A stretch of 38,588 bases of DNA from an uncultured Clostridia bacterium (GCA_904373255.1 CAJFFD010000008.1:1-38588), one strand, 5' to 3'; shown: positions 17,692 to 27,781, counted from the stretch's first letter. Program-made: numbers and translations. The notes: a model not told the origin generated them from the sequence alone.

Positions 17692-20496
17692 ATGACCGAT
17701 TTCAGAATAGATTTTAACAACCCGTGGCTGCTGCTCCTGTTCATCCCTGTTCTCCTGCTGATCTTTATTCCCTTTTTCCGCATTCCGCGGCGCTTCCGCG
17801 GGACGCGCAACCGCGTTATTTCCGTCGTACTTCATACGCTGGCTTCGGCACTGTGCATCTGCCTTATTGCAGGCGTCAGCTTTTCGTTCAATGTTCCGAA
17901 CCGCGAAAATCAGCTGATGATCGTGGTCGATGCTTCCGACAGCAATGCCGAGCAAGCGGCAAAAAAGGACGAATATGTGCAGAACATTCTGAACATGTGC
18001 GGGGAAGGGTATCAGGTCGGTATTGTCAAATTCGGGCTGAATACCGTTTATGCAGCCCCCCTTTCGTACGACACGAGAGATTCTTTCCGCCAATACCTCG
18101 GCTCCGCCGACCCCGATCTTTCGGCTACCAATATTGCGGGCGCCCTGGATTTTGCGGCAAAACAGTTCGATAATCCCAAAACTTCCAAAATCGTTCTCCT
18201 GTCCGACGGTTTGGAGACGGACGGGGCGGCGCTCGCCGCCGTACAGCTTGCCGCCGCAACGGGGATTAAGGTGGATACCATTGAGTTCGCAAACGACGAG
18301 CCGCAGGAAATCCAGCTGCTTTCCGCCGAAATGCCGCAAAGCAGAATCGTTCTCGGCACGGAAGCTCTCCTTACCCTGACGGTGGAGAGCCGGTTTGAAG
18401 GAACCGCGAACGTAGCCGTCACGGTTACCGACAACGGATTTGCCGGAGAAGCGCAGTCGTTCACGATCGCGCCCGGTCAGCAAACCCTGACCATCCGGCA
18501 CGAATTTCAGTCTGCCGGCTTGCATGACCTGCTGTTCTCGATCGAAGGAAGCGAGGACACGGAAACCCAGAACAATACATTGCGTTCTTACATCAACATA
18601 TCCCTGCTCGACGACGTGCTCATCCTTGAAAACATTCCGGGCGAAGCGGATTCGCTGGAAAGCATTCTCTCCGAAAATTATACGGTGAATGTCTTAAACA
18701 TCCGCGACGACGCCGCACTTCTGCCCAAAACGGCGAAGGAAATGTGCGCGTATCAGAACGTCGTACTCGTCAATATGGCGAACTCCGACCTGACGGACAG
18801 CGAGATCGGCGTACCGCTCGACGAAATTCTGTACGACTACGTTTATACCTACGGCGGCAGCATGCTGACGGTGGGCGGCGAAAACGATACGGGCGCGGAC
18901 GGAAATCCCGTGCCGCACGCGTACAACCGCAGCGACCTTGCCGGCACGCTTTTCCAGGAAATGCTGCCGGTTGATGCCATTGACTATTCCCCTCCGATTG
19001 CCGTCATGCTCGTCATCGACAGTTCCGGTTCGATGAGCAGCGGGCGGTTCCCCGCCGCGCTGCAGGGTGCGGAAGAAACGCTGAACGTTCTCAACGACCG
19101 CGATTTCTGCGGCGTAATGACTTTTTCGACTTCTTCTTCGGAAGAGGTGAGCGTGCTGCCGGTTTCGCAGAGGGAAACTATTCGTGAAGCCATCCGCAAC
19201 CTCGGCGACGGCGACAGCGGCTCGGCGGAAGGCGGAACCGTTTTTGCCGGTGCGATCGACCGCGCCGGGCGCGCGCTCGCGTCCATACAGGAGGCGGAGA
19301 GAAAGCATATCGTCCTCATTACGGACGGCGACCCGAGCGACTCGCTGGAGGAGCCGACCGACGGCGGCGTCTGGTACGGGCAGTATATCGACTATAACTA
19401 CGAACAGGGCATCACCCTTTCCGTCATTACCATCGGCGCAAGCTCCGGCAATATGACGCAGATGCGCGAAACCGCCGAGCGCGGTCACGGTAATTACTTC
19501 AACGTCGAGCTGACCGATCCAAATCTCGGCGGCACGGTCGGTTCGTATATGCAGCAGGATCTGGCGGAAGTCACCCTCTCCGAAATTCAGGACGGCGAGG
19601 AATTTGTTCCGACCATCGAAGACCATACATCGATCTTTACGAATATCGACACGCGCGCCATCCCTGCTTTGACGGGGTACTACGGCACCCGTGCAAAATC
19701 CGATGCGAGCGTTCAGCTTATCCATGAATATGTACCGATTTATGCCTCCCATGCCTTCGGCAAAGGCAATGTAGGTAGTTTTATGTGCGATTTGAGCGGG
19801 ATATGGTCAGCCGAGTTTATTTCCGACGATACGGGAAGGCAGCTGATCAAAAACATCGCCGAAAGCCTTGCTCCGCTGAATGAACTGCAGCCGGATCTTC
19901 TGGACTTTGTGCTGGAGCAGACGGAGGACAACTATTCCAACCGCCTGAAAGTATATACCGACCTTGCCGAAGGCGAAAGTATCCGGGTAACGGTCGAGCC
20001 TGTTTCGCAGAGCGGTCAGATCGTAACGGTTACGCCTTCCAGCGATAATGTCAGCTTCAATTTTTCGATACGCACATCGGGCGTATACCGTATCACCATC
20101 GAAAAAATCGTTACGGCAGACCCGAGCGCGGCACCGCTCGCTTCGGTACAGCTGTACAAGAGTTTCTCCTATTCGGAGGAATACGACGCGATCCGTGATG
20201 CCGACGAAGGCAAAACGCTGCTCGCTTCCCTCGCACAGGATTCGGGAGGCTCGGTAATCACCGACCCTGCGCAGATATTCACGAGCTTCGAAGAATTCCT
20301 GCATAGGATTTACGATCCCCGGCTCATACTGCTCATCGTTGCAATAGTCTGCATATTGCTCGACATCGCGGTGCGCAAATTCAAATTCAAATGGATTCAC
20401 GAGATAATTCGCGACAAACGAACTATGAAAGAACTGAACGAACCCGACAGGCAAAGCGCGCTCTCGCCCGACGAGCGCAAAGGAGGTAAAATTTGA
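17692..20496 (+). CDS. Large membrane protein with two VWA domains and an amidotransferase-like segment
   Basis: 934 residues. Two N-terminal helices (about 12-28 and 42-62) precede a first VWA domain with IVVDASDSNAEQ (about 80), SATNIAGAL and LLSDGLETD. A region with VLILENIPGEADSLES and YGGSMLTVGGEND (about 305-410) is like the class-I amidotransferase fold, without an obvious catalytic Cys. A second VWA domain follows, with VIDSSGSMSSG (about 445), GGTVFAGAI and LITDGDPSD. Both MIDAS sites look complete, unlike that of the preceding gene. A C-terminal helix (about 882-900) ends in a charged cytosolic tail. It is encoded 18 bp after the BatA-like gene and overlaps the next start by 3 bp. 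Confidence 0.9.
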   Translation: MTDFRIDFNNPWLLLLFIPVLLLIFIPFFRIPRRFRGTRNRVISVVLHTLASALCICLIAGVSFSFNVPNRENQLMIVVDASDSNAEQAAKKDEYVQNILNMCGEGYQVGIVKFGLNTVYAAPLSYDTRDSFRQYLGSADPDLSATNIAGALDFAAKQFDNPKTSKIVLLSDGLETDGAALAAVQLAAATGIKVDTIEFANDEPQEIQLLSAEMPQSRIVLGTEALLTLTVESRFEGTANVAVTVTDNGFAGEAQSFTIAPGQQTLTIRHEFQSAGLHDLLFSIEGSEDTETQNNTLRSYINISLLDDVLILENIPGEADSLESILSENYTVNVLNIRDDAALLPKTAKEMCAYQNVVLVNMANSDLTDSEIGVPLDEILYDYVYTYGGSMLTVGGENDTGADGNPVPHAYNRSDLAGTLFQEMLPVDAIDYSPPIAVMLVIDSSGSMSSGRFPAALQGAEETLNVLNDRDFCGVMTFSTSSSEEVSVLPVSQRETIREAIRNLGDGDSGSAEGGTVFAGAIDRAGRALASIQEAERKHIVLITDGDPSDSLEEPTDGGVWYGQYIDYNYEQGITLSVITIGASSGNMTQMRETAERGHGNYFNVELTDPNLGGTVGSYMQQDLAEVTLSEIQDGEEFVPTIEDHTSIFTNIDTRAIPALTGYYGTRAKSDASVQLIHEYVPIYASHAFGKGNVGSFMCDLSGIWSAEFISDDTGRQLIKNIAESLAPLNELQPDLLDFVLEQTEDNYSNRLKVYTDLAEGESIRVTVEPVSQSGQIVTVTPSSDNVSFNFSIRTSGVYRITIEKIVTADPSAAPLASVQLYKSFSYSEEYDAIRDADEGKTLLASLAQDSGGSVITDPAQIFTSFEEFLHRIYDPRLILLIVAIVCILLDIAVRKFKFKWIHEIIRDKRTMKELNEPDRQSALSPDERKGGKI

Positions 20497-23333
20497 ACGG
20501 ACGGCTTCATACGATGAAGAAGGTGTATCGGATATTCCTGCCCTTCCTGCTGTGCTGTTTGGTTTTGCCCCTTGCGGCGTGCAAGGCGAGCCTGCCTGCT
20601 CCGAGCGGGGTAAATATTGATCCCATAACCCTTTCCCTCTCCTGGAATCCCGTCAGCGGCGCCGATTATTATACGATTCGCGTCGAAGGCACGGGAGATA
20701 CCCGGGAAATCGACTCCTCGCAGAATTCCTATTCTCTAGAAAGCCTTGAAGCCGGCAGCTATATGCTGCACGTCAAAGCGGTAGCGGGAATGAATAACGC
20801 GCTGACCGATTCCGCCTGGTCGAAGAGCCTGACCTTTGTACGCGAGGCGGAAACCGGACTTACCTTCCGGCTCATCGACAGCAATACCGCCTTCGAAGTG
20901 TCCGGATTGGGAACCGCATCCAATGACGTGACGGTACCCGATACCTACCGCGGCTTACCCGTTGTAGCCATCGGCGAACGGGCCTTTTACAATAAAAATA
21001 CGCTGACTTCTGTATCGCTCGGCAAAAATATCGAAACGATCAGGGCGCAGGCTTTCGAAAACTGCGTTCAGCTAAACAGCGTTTCCCTGCCGCAGGGTCT
21101 GACCTCGATCGGCGAGCGGGCATTCCAAAGCTGCCGCGCACTCGACGACGATATTGTTTTCCCAGACAGCGTTACGGAAATCGGAGCACAGGCGTTCGGC
21201 TATTGCCGCGCGCTGCGCTCCGTTCAATTCGGCAAAAACCTGAAAACCATCGGCGAGAGCGCATTCCACGGCTGTTCTTCGCTCACTTCGGTTTTGATTC
21301 CGGACAGCGTTACGAGCCTCGGCGACGGAGCCTTTGCCGATTGTTCGGGCATCGTTTCCGCAAAGATCGGGAGCGGTGTCGCAGCGATCGGAACGGACAC
21401 CTTCCGCAGCTGCGATAAACTTACTTCCGTCCAGTTCGGCGGGGCGGAAGAGAGTATCGGCGATTTTGCCTTTGCCGAATGCCCTGCCCTGCAAACGGTC
21501 AGCCTGCCCGAAAGCGTCAGAACGATCGGCAAACAGGCATTTTACGGGGATACGGCGCTTACCGAAGCGAAGATCGGCGCAAACATCGAAAAGATTTCCT
21601 CTGCGGCTTTCGCCGAAACGGGAATCATGAAAAAGACCGGCGCGACCTATCTGGGAGACTGGTTCCTCGGCACGAGCGAAGGCAGCGAGCCGGCTTTCCG
21701 CGACGGTACGGTCGGCATCGCCGATTACGCGCTCCAGGGATGGGAAAACCTGCCCGGAATCCTCTCTCTGCCCGATTCGGTGAAATATATCGGCGAAGGC
21801 GCTTTTAAAGACAGTGCCAGCCTTGCCGACGTGATACTCGGCAGCGGCGTCGAACAGATCGGCGACTATGCGTTCGACGGCTGTACCGGGCTTACCCAGA
21901 TCATCCTCGGCGCGCGCGACGATACGCAGGAAGGCAGGCTGGGCGAAAGCTCGCTCACCTCGATCGGAAGTTACGCTTTCCGCAAATGCGGTTTTCTGAC
22001 CGAGATCACGATGCCCGAGACGCTCGGACATATCGGCACCTACGCCTTCCGCGACAGCGGAATTTGGGAAAACGGCGAACGCGTGGTCTATGCGGGAAAC
22101 TGGTTGGTCGATTTCAAGCCGAACGATATTATCGGCTCCGTTTCCGTTCAGGACGGAACGCGCGGAATTGCCGACTATGCTTTCTACCAAAGCACGGAGC
22201 TGACCGGTATTTCTATTCCGGAAAGCGTGCAATACATCGGGCGCAGTGCATTTTATCAATGCACTTCCCTTGCCGAAGTGACCCTACCCGACGGACTGAC
22301 GGAGATCGAGGATTATACATTCTACCATTGCGACAGCCTCGTTTTACCAAATCTGCCCTCTTCCCTCAAGCGAATCGGGCGCAGCGCCTTCTACAAATGT
22401 GCGTTGGCGACGCAGATGAATCCGAACCAAGTTCTGAATATCCCCGCAAGCGTTACGGAGATCGGCGCCTATGCTTTTTATGACACGGGATTCGAATACG
22501 AAGACCCGAACGGTACGGAGCAGGACGGTTCCCTGGTTGCGTACGGAGGCATCGTGGAAGTCAATATCGGCAGCGGCGTCAAACAGATCGGCGAACGTGC
22601 CTTTGCAAAGACTGAATCGATTAAAAAAGTCACCATGGGCGATGCGGTCGAACAAGTCGGCGAACGTGCTTTTTATCAATGCACATCGCTTGCCGACGTG
22701 ACCTTCGGCAGCAACGTGAAAGAGATCGGCGACCGCGCATTCTACGGCTGCACTTCCCTTACTTCCGCCGAGATGCCTGCTTCCGTCGCCAGGATCGGAA
22801 ATTACGCATTTTACAAATGTTCCGCGCTGGCGCGGGTACGCTTCGGCAACACGGAGAGCATCGGCGATTACGCGTTCTTCGGATGCACGTCGCTCCGCTC
22901 GCTGCAGCTGCCTTCTTCCTTGCTGACGCTCGGAAATCAGGCTTTCCGCGGCTGTTCCGGGTTGGAAAGCGTTACACTGCCGGGCAGCGTTTCCGAAATC
23001 GGTGCGCACGCCTTTTACGGCTGTTCCGCCCTGACCATTTACGCAGGCGCGGCACAGGCGGGGGCAGATTGGAACACGCGCTGGAATTCCGCTTACCGCC
23101 CTGCGGTTTGGGGCTGCTCCTTCGGGGAGGACGGATACCTCGTTTCCTTCACCAAAACGGATGCCGGCGTAACCGGCATAACCGCGGCAACCCCACTTAC
23201 GCCGCCGCGCAGAGAAGGGTACAGTTTTGCAGGCTGGGCGCGCACGCTCGGCGGAGCTGCCGAATATGCGGCGGATGAATTGGATAAAGTTCCCGACGGC
23301 ACAATACTGTATGCCGTTTGGGTACTGGAATAA
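20493..23333 (+). CDS. Second BspA-like LRR_5 lipoprotein, TTG start
   Basis: 946 residues. AGGAGG at 20481-20486 sits six bases before a TTG that overlaps the previous stop (TTTGA); the first in-frame ATG (20514) is 27 bases away and lacks a site, so TTG is preferred. The signal peptide ends LPLAACKAS (lipobox). A fibronectin-III-like module (about 35-115, LSWNPVSGADYY) is followed by LRR_5 repeats (about 130-850, for example SIGDYAFFGCTSL). Two BspA-style interruptions carry GDWFLG and GNWLVDF, each followed by GTVGIADYA or GTRGIADYA. An InlB-type repeat closes the protein (GYSFAGWARTLGG to LYAVWVLE). Translational coupling to a VWA gene makes a shared envelope role likely. Confidence 0.9.
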   Translation: MNGRLHTMKKVYRIFLPFLLCCLVLPLAACKASLPAPSGVNIDPITLSLSWNPVSGADYYTIRVEGTGDTREIDSSQNSYSLESLEAGSYMLHVKAVAGMNNALTDSAWSKSLTFVREAETGLTFRLIDSNTAFEVSGLGTASNDVTVPDTYRGLPVVAIGERAFYNKNTLTSVSLGKNIETIRAQAFENCVQLNSVSLPQGLTSIGERAFQSCRALDDDIVFPDSVTEIGAQAFGYCRALRSVQFGKNLKTIGESAFHGCSSLTSVLIPDSVTSLGDGAFADCSGIVSAKIGSGVAAIGTDTFRSCDKLTSVQFGGAEESIGDFAFAECPALQTVSLPESVRTIGKQAFYGDTALTEAKIGANIEKISSAAFAETGIMKKTGATYLGDWFLGTSEGSEPAFRDGTVGIADYALQGWENLPGILSLPDSVKYIGEGAFKDSASLADVILGSGVEQIGDYAFDGCTGLTQIILGARDDTQEGRLGESSLTSIGSYAFRKCGFLTEITMPETLGHIGTYAFRDSGIWENGERVVYAGNWLVDFKPNDIIGSVSVQDGTRGIADYAFYQSTELTGISIPESVQYIGRSAFYQCTSLAEVTLPDGLTEIEDYTFYHCDSLVLPNLPSSLKRIGRSAFYKCALATQMNPNQVLNIPASVTEIGAYAFYDTGFEYEDPNGTEQDGSLVAYGGIVEVNIGSGVKQIGERAFAKTESIKKVTMGDAVEQVGERAFYQCTSLADVTFGSNVKEIGDRAFYGCTSLTSAEMPASVARIGNYAFYKCSALARVRFGNTESIGDYAFFGCTSLRSLQLPSSLLTLGNQAFRGCSGLESVTLPGSVSEIGAHAFYGCSALTIYAGAAQAGADWNTRWNSAYRPAVWGCSFGEDGYLVSFTKTDAGVTGITAATPLTPPRREGYSFAGWARTLGGAAEYAADELDKVPDGTILYAVWVLE

Positions 23334-25610
23334 AATTGGCTGACTATGCGTACTCTCTTACGGGCGGCGCACAGATTATACTGAATTAGGAAAAGGTGAA
23401 TTTCATGAAAAAAGCACTGCTTGCGGTTCTGACCGCTCTGCTCCTGCTGGCTTGCGCAACGGCAGTTGCCTGCGCCGGCGCTCAAAATGTTGCCCTTGAC
23501 CCCGGTTCAGCTCCGCAAACGATTTACGTTCTCGGCAGCGATCTGAATTTAGATAAGGGCGCGTTGGTGGTTGACGGAGAAACTGTTCCTCTGAATGCGG
23601 ACGGCGTTGAAATTACGGGTTACGATAAGGACAAACTCGGACAACAGACGCTGACCGTGACCTATAAAGGAAAGAGTACGCAACTGATCGTCAACGTTGT
23701 CCCCGCTTTTCAGGCGGCGGAAAAATACGTCTATTTCCTGGGCGAAACCTTGGAAGACGCGCACCCGCGCTTTATCGTTACCGCTACTGACGGAACGCAA
23801 ACACCGGTCAATATCGGCGATGCCGGACTGACTGTTACCGGTTTCGATTCCTCCAAAGCCGCCGAAACGCTCACGCTCAACGCCTCCTATCAGGCAAACG
23901 GGCAGAATGTTACGGGAACGTTCGATGTTTCCGTATGCGAGCCGCAGGTCAGCTTCCGTAAGCCGACCAAGCATGAATACGGCAACCATGAAACAAAACT
24001 CGACATGACGGGTGCTTCGCTCACGCTGAAAGACGCAACCGGAAGCACGACGCGCAATGTCAGCACCGACGATATTGTGACCGAAGGCTTTAATCCCTCT
24101 GCCGTTACCGCAGACAAGCCTTCCGCCACGCAGACAATTTCGGTAAAATACCGCGGCAGAACGGTCAGCTCGTTCGAAGTTACGATCGAATACAGCAATG
24201 TATCCAAGTTCAGGGCGGCGGCGGAACAGCTCGCCAAGCTCGATTGGAGCTGCTATGAGCGCCCTACCGAGGAGAACCCCGGAATGCGCGAGCCTGCTGC
24301 AGCTACGCCTGAGCTGAAAGAACTTTCGGTTGAAATGCTGCAACTGTATTATACTTTCACACGAAATGACCTCGTGTACCTGAAGCTCTCCGAACTGGAA
24401 AGCGTTGCAAGGCTTGCCGTCGTTTCCAGCTACAATGAGTGGATGGATGCCGTAACCGTATATGCAGATGCGTTCACGATCGACGAAGTCGGCGCCGTAG
24501 CCTATACCTGCGACACGCTTGAGGATGCGAAGAAAATTTTCGACAAACTCGGGAATGAATCCGACCCCGATACAGCGAAAATATTTGCGTTGAGCGACCT
24601 GCTGAACAACAGCATTTTGCTGGATAACTGCAAAAATTCCATCCTTTACGTCGGTTCTAAAGCGGAAAACGATTACGGCGAACTGGTCGACGTCGAACTG
24701 AAAATCAGCGATCTCGCTTCCGTCGTGCGCAGTTCCTCGTTTATGCGCAGGATCAGCCAGGTTCTCGAATGGTCGATCAATGCCTACAACGAGCTTGTGG
24801 AAGTACCTTCCCCCAGCGATTGGAAAACGGCTGACCTGAGCAGCTACGGTGCGCAGATCGAAGAAGCATACAAGACCGTTATGGAGATCAGCAACAACGA
24901 GGCGTCGGACACGAGCCTGTTCCCCCTGCTCAACGGCTGGAGAACGGAACAAGACTATTTTGAATTCCTCTACCGCTATTTCTTTGCTGACTTTTCGAAC
25001 GGAGATTCTTCGACGTCTTCCAGCTCTTTGAGCAAAATCGACAGCCTTGTTGAACTGATGATGCCGATGCCCCTGGAAGCTCTGCGCGAATCGTACGCCT
25101 CCGGGCAGGTGGCGCAGGTACTGCTCCAGACTTATGCGAGCGCAGTACAGAGCGGTCAGGTTCCGCTGCTTTTTGAAAGCACCCTGTTCCTGTATCTGTA
25201 TCAGGAAGCGACCGACCTGGCGGAAAAGCTGCTCGAAACGGAAGACGCGATGTACCAGTTCCTGTATACTGTGTACTATGCGCCCATCCTTTCGGAAATG
25301 CAGTCGGGCGATTACGGATACCTTGACCTGCGCAGCACTTCGGCTTACGACGAAGAAGTACAGGGTATCTGGGATCAGTATTTCAAACTCTGGAATCAGT
25401 ACAATGACGACCCCGCGGCGATCGAAGACAACAAATTTAACCTGAACGTCAAGGCTATGTTCGAATCATTCCTCGAGCTTATGCCTTACCAGCAGCTGAA
25501 GTTCATCCGTTCGCTCAACTATCTGTACGGAATGTATCCTTCCGAAGATGCTCCGCAAGTCGCTCTCTATCCTGATGAAAACGGGTTGTTTACTTCCGAC
25601 TTTACTTCCT

Positions 25611-25630
25611 TCATCTACCGTCATCTACCG
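25611..25630 (+). repeat. 10-bp tandem duplication causing a frameshift
   Basis: TCATCTACCG occurs twice back to back. With both copies the protein reads FIYRHLPLLF and soon stops; with one copy it reads FIYRYYFKQLGIDA and joins the downstream frame. Confidence 0.9.
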
Positions 25631-26479
25631 TTACTATTTCAAACAGCTCGGAATCGATGCGGAAAATCCTGAAGGTACCGCATACGATATCTTTACCGAC
25701 CTCATGCTGGCTTTGGAGAGTTTTGCCAATGAAGATTATACGAGCTTTTGCAACTATATGAAAAATGCGACCGAAGCATATAAAGCTTGGAGCGATACGG
25801 CTGCCTTCGATAACTATCTGCTTAACTTCTATAACAAATATGTAGGTTACTATCAACTCTTTGAACAGGTACAGGACGAAGAGGAAACTGTTTGGCAATA
25901 TAAAGAACCTGACCTGGGCGAATATAAAACCGACTTTGATGCTCTCTATACCGCCACCGGCAGCGCATCTCTCGCAGCTTTGCTTATTGATGGCGAACTG
26001 TCCGGCGGTTCTGTCGGGTTGTACCTGCCCTTCTTCTCCGCGTATGAAAATATCCGCGATATTTCCGCAAAACTGGAGAGCGCTGAAGACAGTATCCGCA
26101 ACGCCTACTACTTTATGGCTTATGGCGACAGCACGACGACAGAGCCGCTCTACGACGGCGTTTACGACGCAACGGATGCCTATACCCGCTACCTGCTGGC
26201 GCTCGGCGTAGAGCCGACGGCGTACGAAACGGCGGAAGAGCTCCGTGCATTCCTGAAAGGATACCAGACATATTTCTGGACGGTCGCTTCTGCCTTTATC
26301 CCCATGTATCAGGGCGAAAAATTCGACTATAAGAATGCGGAAGAGTTTGCGGGACTTCTCACCGATTATCTCAATGTCAATACGGATCAGCAATTCCTGA
26401 TGATCGGTCTGGATACCCTGAACCTGTTCTACAGCGGGTTGGAGAGCTGTTCGGCTGAAATATTCGGCGCAGACAGCGC

Positions 26480-26495
26480 AGAAGCGGAGAAGCGG
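26480..26495 (+). repeat. 8-bp tandem duplication causing a second frameshift
   Basis: AGAAGCGG occurs twice in tandem (coordinates good to about one base). With both copies the frame ends EKRHSSPPC-stop; with one copy it reads AEAALFSSLLTLDITY into the final 80 codons. Confidence 0.88.
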
Positions 26496-26771
26496 CACTC
26501 TTCTCCTCCTTGCTGACGCTCGACATCACCTATATCGCCTATACCCAGAACCCCGACGGTACGATCGAAGCGGAAGACCCCGTTACCGGCGAAGCTGCAG
26601 ACGTTCCGTATGCGGAATATATTCTGAATAATTGGAAAACGGCGAAAGCAGCTTACGGCGAACTTGCCGCCGATGCAAAAACGAAGTTTGATTCGTATTG
26701 CCTGCCGCTGTATAATTACCTGACCGAAAAGTGCGCGGAACTTGCCGCATAACAAGCGAAGGTCAAAATTC

Positions 26772-26804
26772 AAGCCTCCGGGTTTTCCCGGAGGCTTCTT
26801 TTTT
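26772..26804 (+). terminator. Rho-independent terminator of the LRR/VWA gene row
   Basis: AAGCCTCCGGG (26772-26782) and CCCGGAGGCTT (26787-26797) form an 11-bp stem with a TTTT loop, followed by CTTTTTT. It lies 20 bp after the last stop codon. Confidence 0.95.
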
Positions 26805-26958
26805 ATGCGCTTTCGCTTTGTTGGAATCCTTCCTGAACCGGGAGCCGAAGCTTTCGTTCCTTATTTCTGTTTCCGCACCCGTCTTCTTTGATTTTATCAC
26901 TATATTCCGAATCGGGACTCGCTTATGAATGACGCATATAACCCCGAAAGTCAAATGA

Positions 26959-26996
26959 AAAGCGCACCGTTTCGCTTGCAGGATACAGTGCGCTTT
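26959..26996 (-). terminator. Possible terminator after the ferritin gene
   Basis: AAAGCGCAC (26959-26967) and GTGCGCTTT (26988-26996) can pair across a 20-nt loop. It is downstream of the ferritin stop on the minus strand, but only a weak T-run follows, so the assignment is tentative. Nothing else was recognised between 26805 and 27054. Confidence 0.4.
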
Positions 26997-27054
26997 ATCG
27001 ATTGCCGTAAAAATTTCTGCCGAGCAGCGTTCCGCCCCGCAGCTGCCTGCTCCC

Positions 27055-27573
27055 TTACATGGCGGGAGCATTGACAGGGGCAGCATAAGTGCGGGCGGCG
27101 AGTTCCTGATTCAGCATATACAGTCCCTTAGCATCGCTGCCGAACAGTTTCATCTTTTTGATGAGATCTTCGGCATTCTTTTCCTCTTCGCCCTGCTCTT
27201 TGACGAACCAATCTAAAAACTGCATTGTTTTAAAGTCCTTCAACTCGTTCGCGGCGGCGTATATCTCCGCAATGGAAGCGGTAACGAACTGTTCATGTTC
27301 CAATCCGAACTCAAGCGCGTCTGAATGCTTTTTGTAGGTTTTATCCGGCTTGGAAATTTTACTGAAAGTAACGCGCACTCCGTTGTCGATCAAATAACGG
27401 CGCATCATCATCGCATGGTCGCGTTCCTCCTGCGCCTGCACCTGATACCAGTTTGCAAATCCGTCCAATCCTTCATCCGCATAATAATTTGCAAAATCGA
27501 GATACAGATAGGCAGAATAAAACTCTTTGTTGACCTGTTCGTTGAGCAGATCAGCGATTTTTTTATCCAACAT
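27055..27573 (-). CDS. ftnA: Non-haem ferritin
   Basis: 172 residues, standard for bacterial ferritin. It stores iron as a ferric mineral in a 24-subunit cytosolic cage. The ferroxidase ligands fall exactly at the positions numbered in E. coli FtnA: Glu17 (NKEFYSAY), Glu50 and His53 (EERDHAM), Glu94 (EHEQF), Gln127 and Glu130 (KEQGEEE). The start ATG has AGGAGG nine bases upstream. It is a monocistronic leftward gene with its own promoter. The tail (AARTYAAPVNAPAM) is slightly extended. No clear Fur box was seen. Confidence 0.97.
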   Translation of the reverse strand: MLDKKIADLLNEQVNKEFYSAYLYLDFANYYADEGLDGFANWYQVQAQEERDHAMMMRRYLIDNGVRVTFSKISKPDKTYKKHSDALEFGLEHEQFVTASIAEIYAAANELKDFKTMQFLDWFVKEQGEEEKNAEDLIKKMKLFGSDAKGLYMLNQELAARTYAAPVNAPAM

Positions 27574-27605
27574 AAAAAAGTCCCTCCTTTGATTTATCCG
27601 ACGAT

Positions 27606-27634
27606 ATTATACCGCTTTTGCAAAAAAAAAGCAA
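27606..27634 (-). promoter_or_regulatory. Ferritin promoter
   Basis: On the minus strand, TTGCTT (27629-27634), a 17-base spacer containing a T-run, and TATAAT (27606-27611). The leader to the ATG is about 30 nt. Confidence 0.75.
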
Positions 27635-27729
27635 CGAAAGCGCGAAATGTTTCAAAAATTAACTGCTGCCCGAAAACGTACGGCAAAACTGTCCGCTTCT
27701 TTTTTCTGCACAAAACGGGCAGAATCCGC

Positions 27730-27765
27730 AAAGGCGCGGCTCCCGTGCGGAGCCGCGCCTTTTTA
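27730..27765 (-). terminator. Terminator at the end of the amino-acid ABC transporter operon
   Basis: A 14-bp perfect stem, AAAGGCGCGGCTCC (27730-27743) with GGAGCCGCGCCTTT (27749-27762), and a 5-nt loop. It lies about 20 bp past the ATPase stop. The T-run is longer on the plus side, so it may work in both directions, but the only gene ending here is leftward. Confidence 0.8.
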
Positions 27766-27781
27766 TCATTACAAATATTAT

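Larger units (their letters stand above)
23405..26752 (+). pseudogene. Ig-domain lipoprotein gene broken by two tandem duplications
   Basis: Start ATG 23405 with AAAGGTG upstream. The signal peptide (MKKALLAVLTALLLLACAT) has lipobox candidates at Cys17 and Cys23. Three Big_3-type Ig-like domains occupy about 30-270 (YDKDKLGQQTLTVTYKGK, GFDSSKAAETLTL). The rest is a long, probably helical region of unknown family. The frame is lost at an exact 10-bp tandem duplication (25611-25630), giving a stop at 25672, and continues in another frame to a second exact 8-bp duplication near 26480-26495, after which the original frame returns. Removing one copy of each gives one 1109-residue protein (SFIYRYYFKQLG; SAEAALFSSLLT). 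It could be a decayed gene, a phase-variable gene or a sequence error. It is last in the VWA/LRR row, before a strong terminator. Confidence 0.85.

Noticed and set aside
4664-23333. Recurring short DNA motifs in LRR genes considered as a CRISPR or other non-coding repeat array
   Set aside because: They encode the regular LRR_5 core (IGDYAF and similar) in frame and vary in sequence and spacing as protein repeats do.
26763-27086. 107-codon leftward frame overlapping the ferritin 3' end and the terminator
   Set aside because: It crosses a strong terminator, overlaps ftnA in another frame and lacks a ribosome site.
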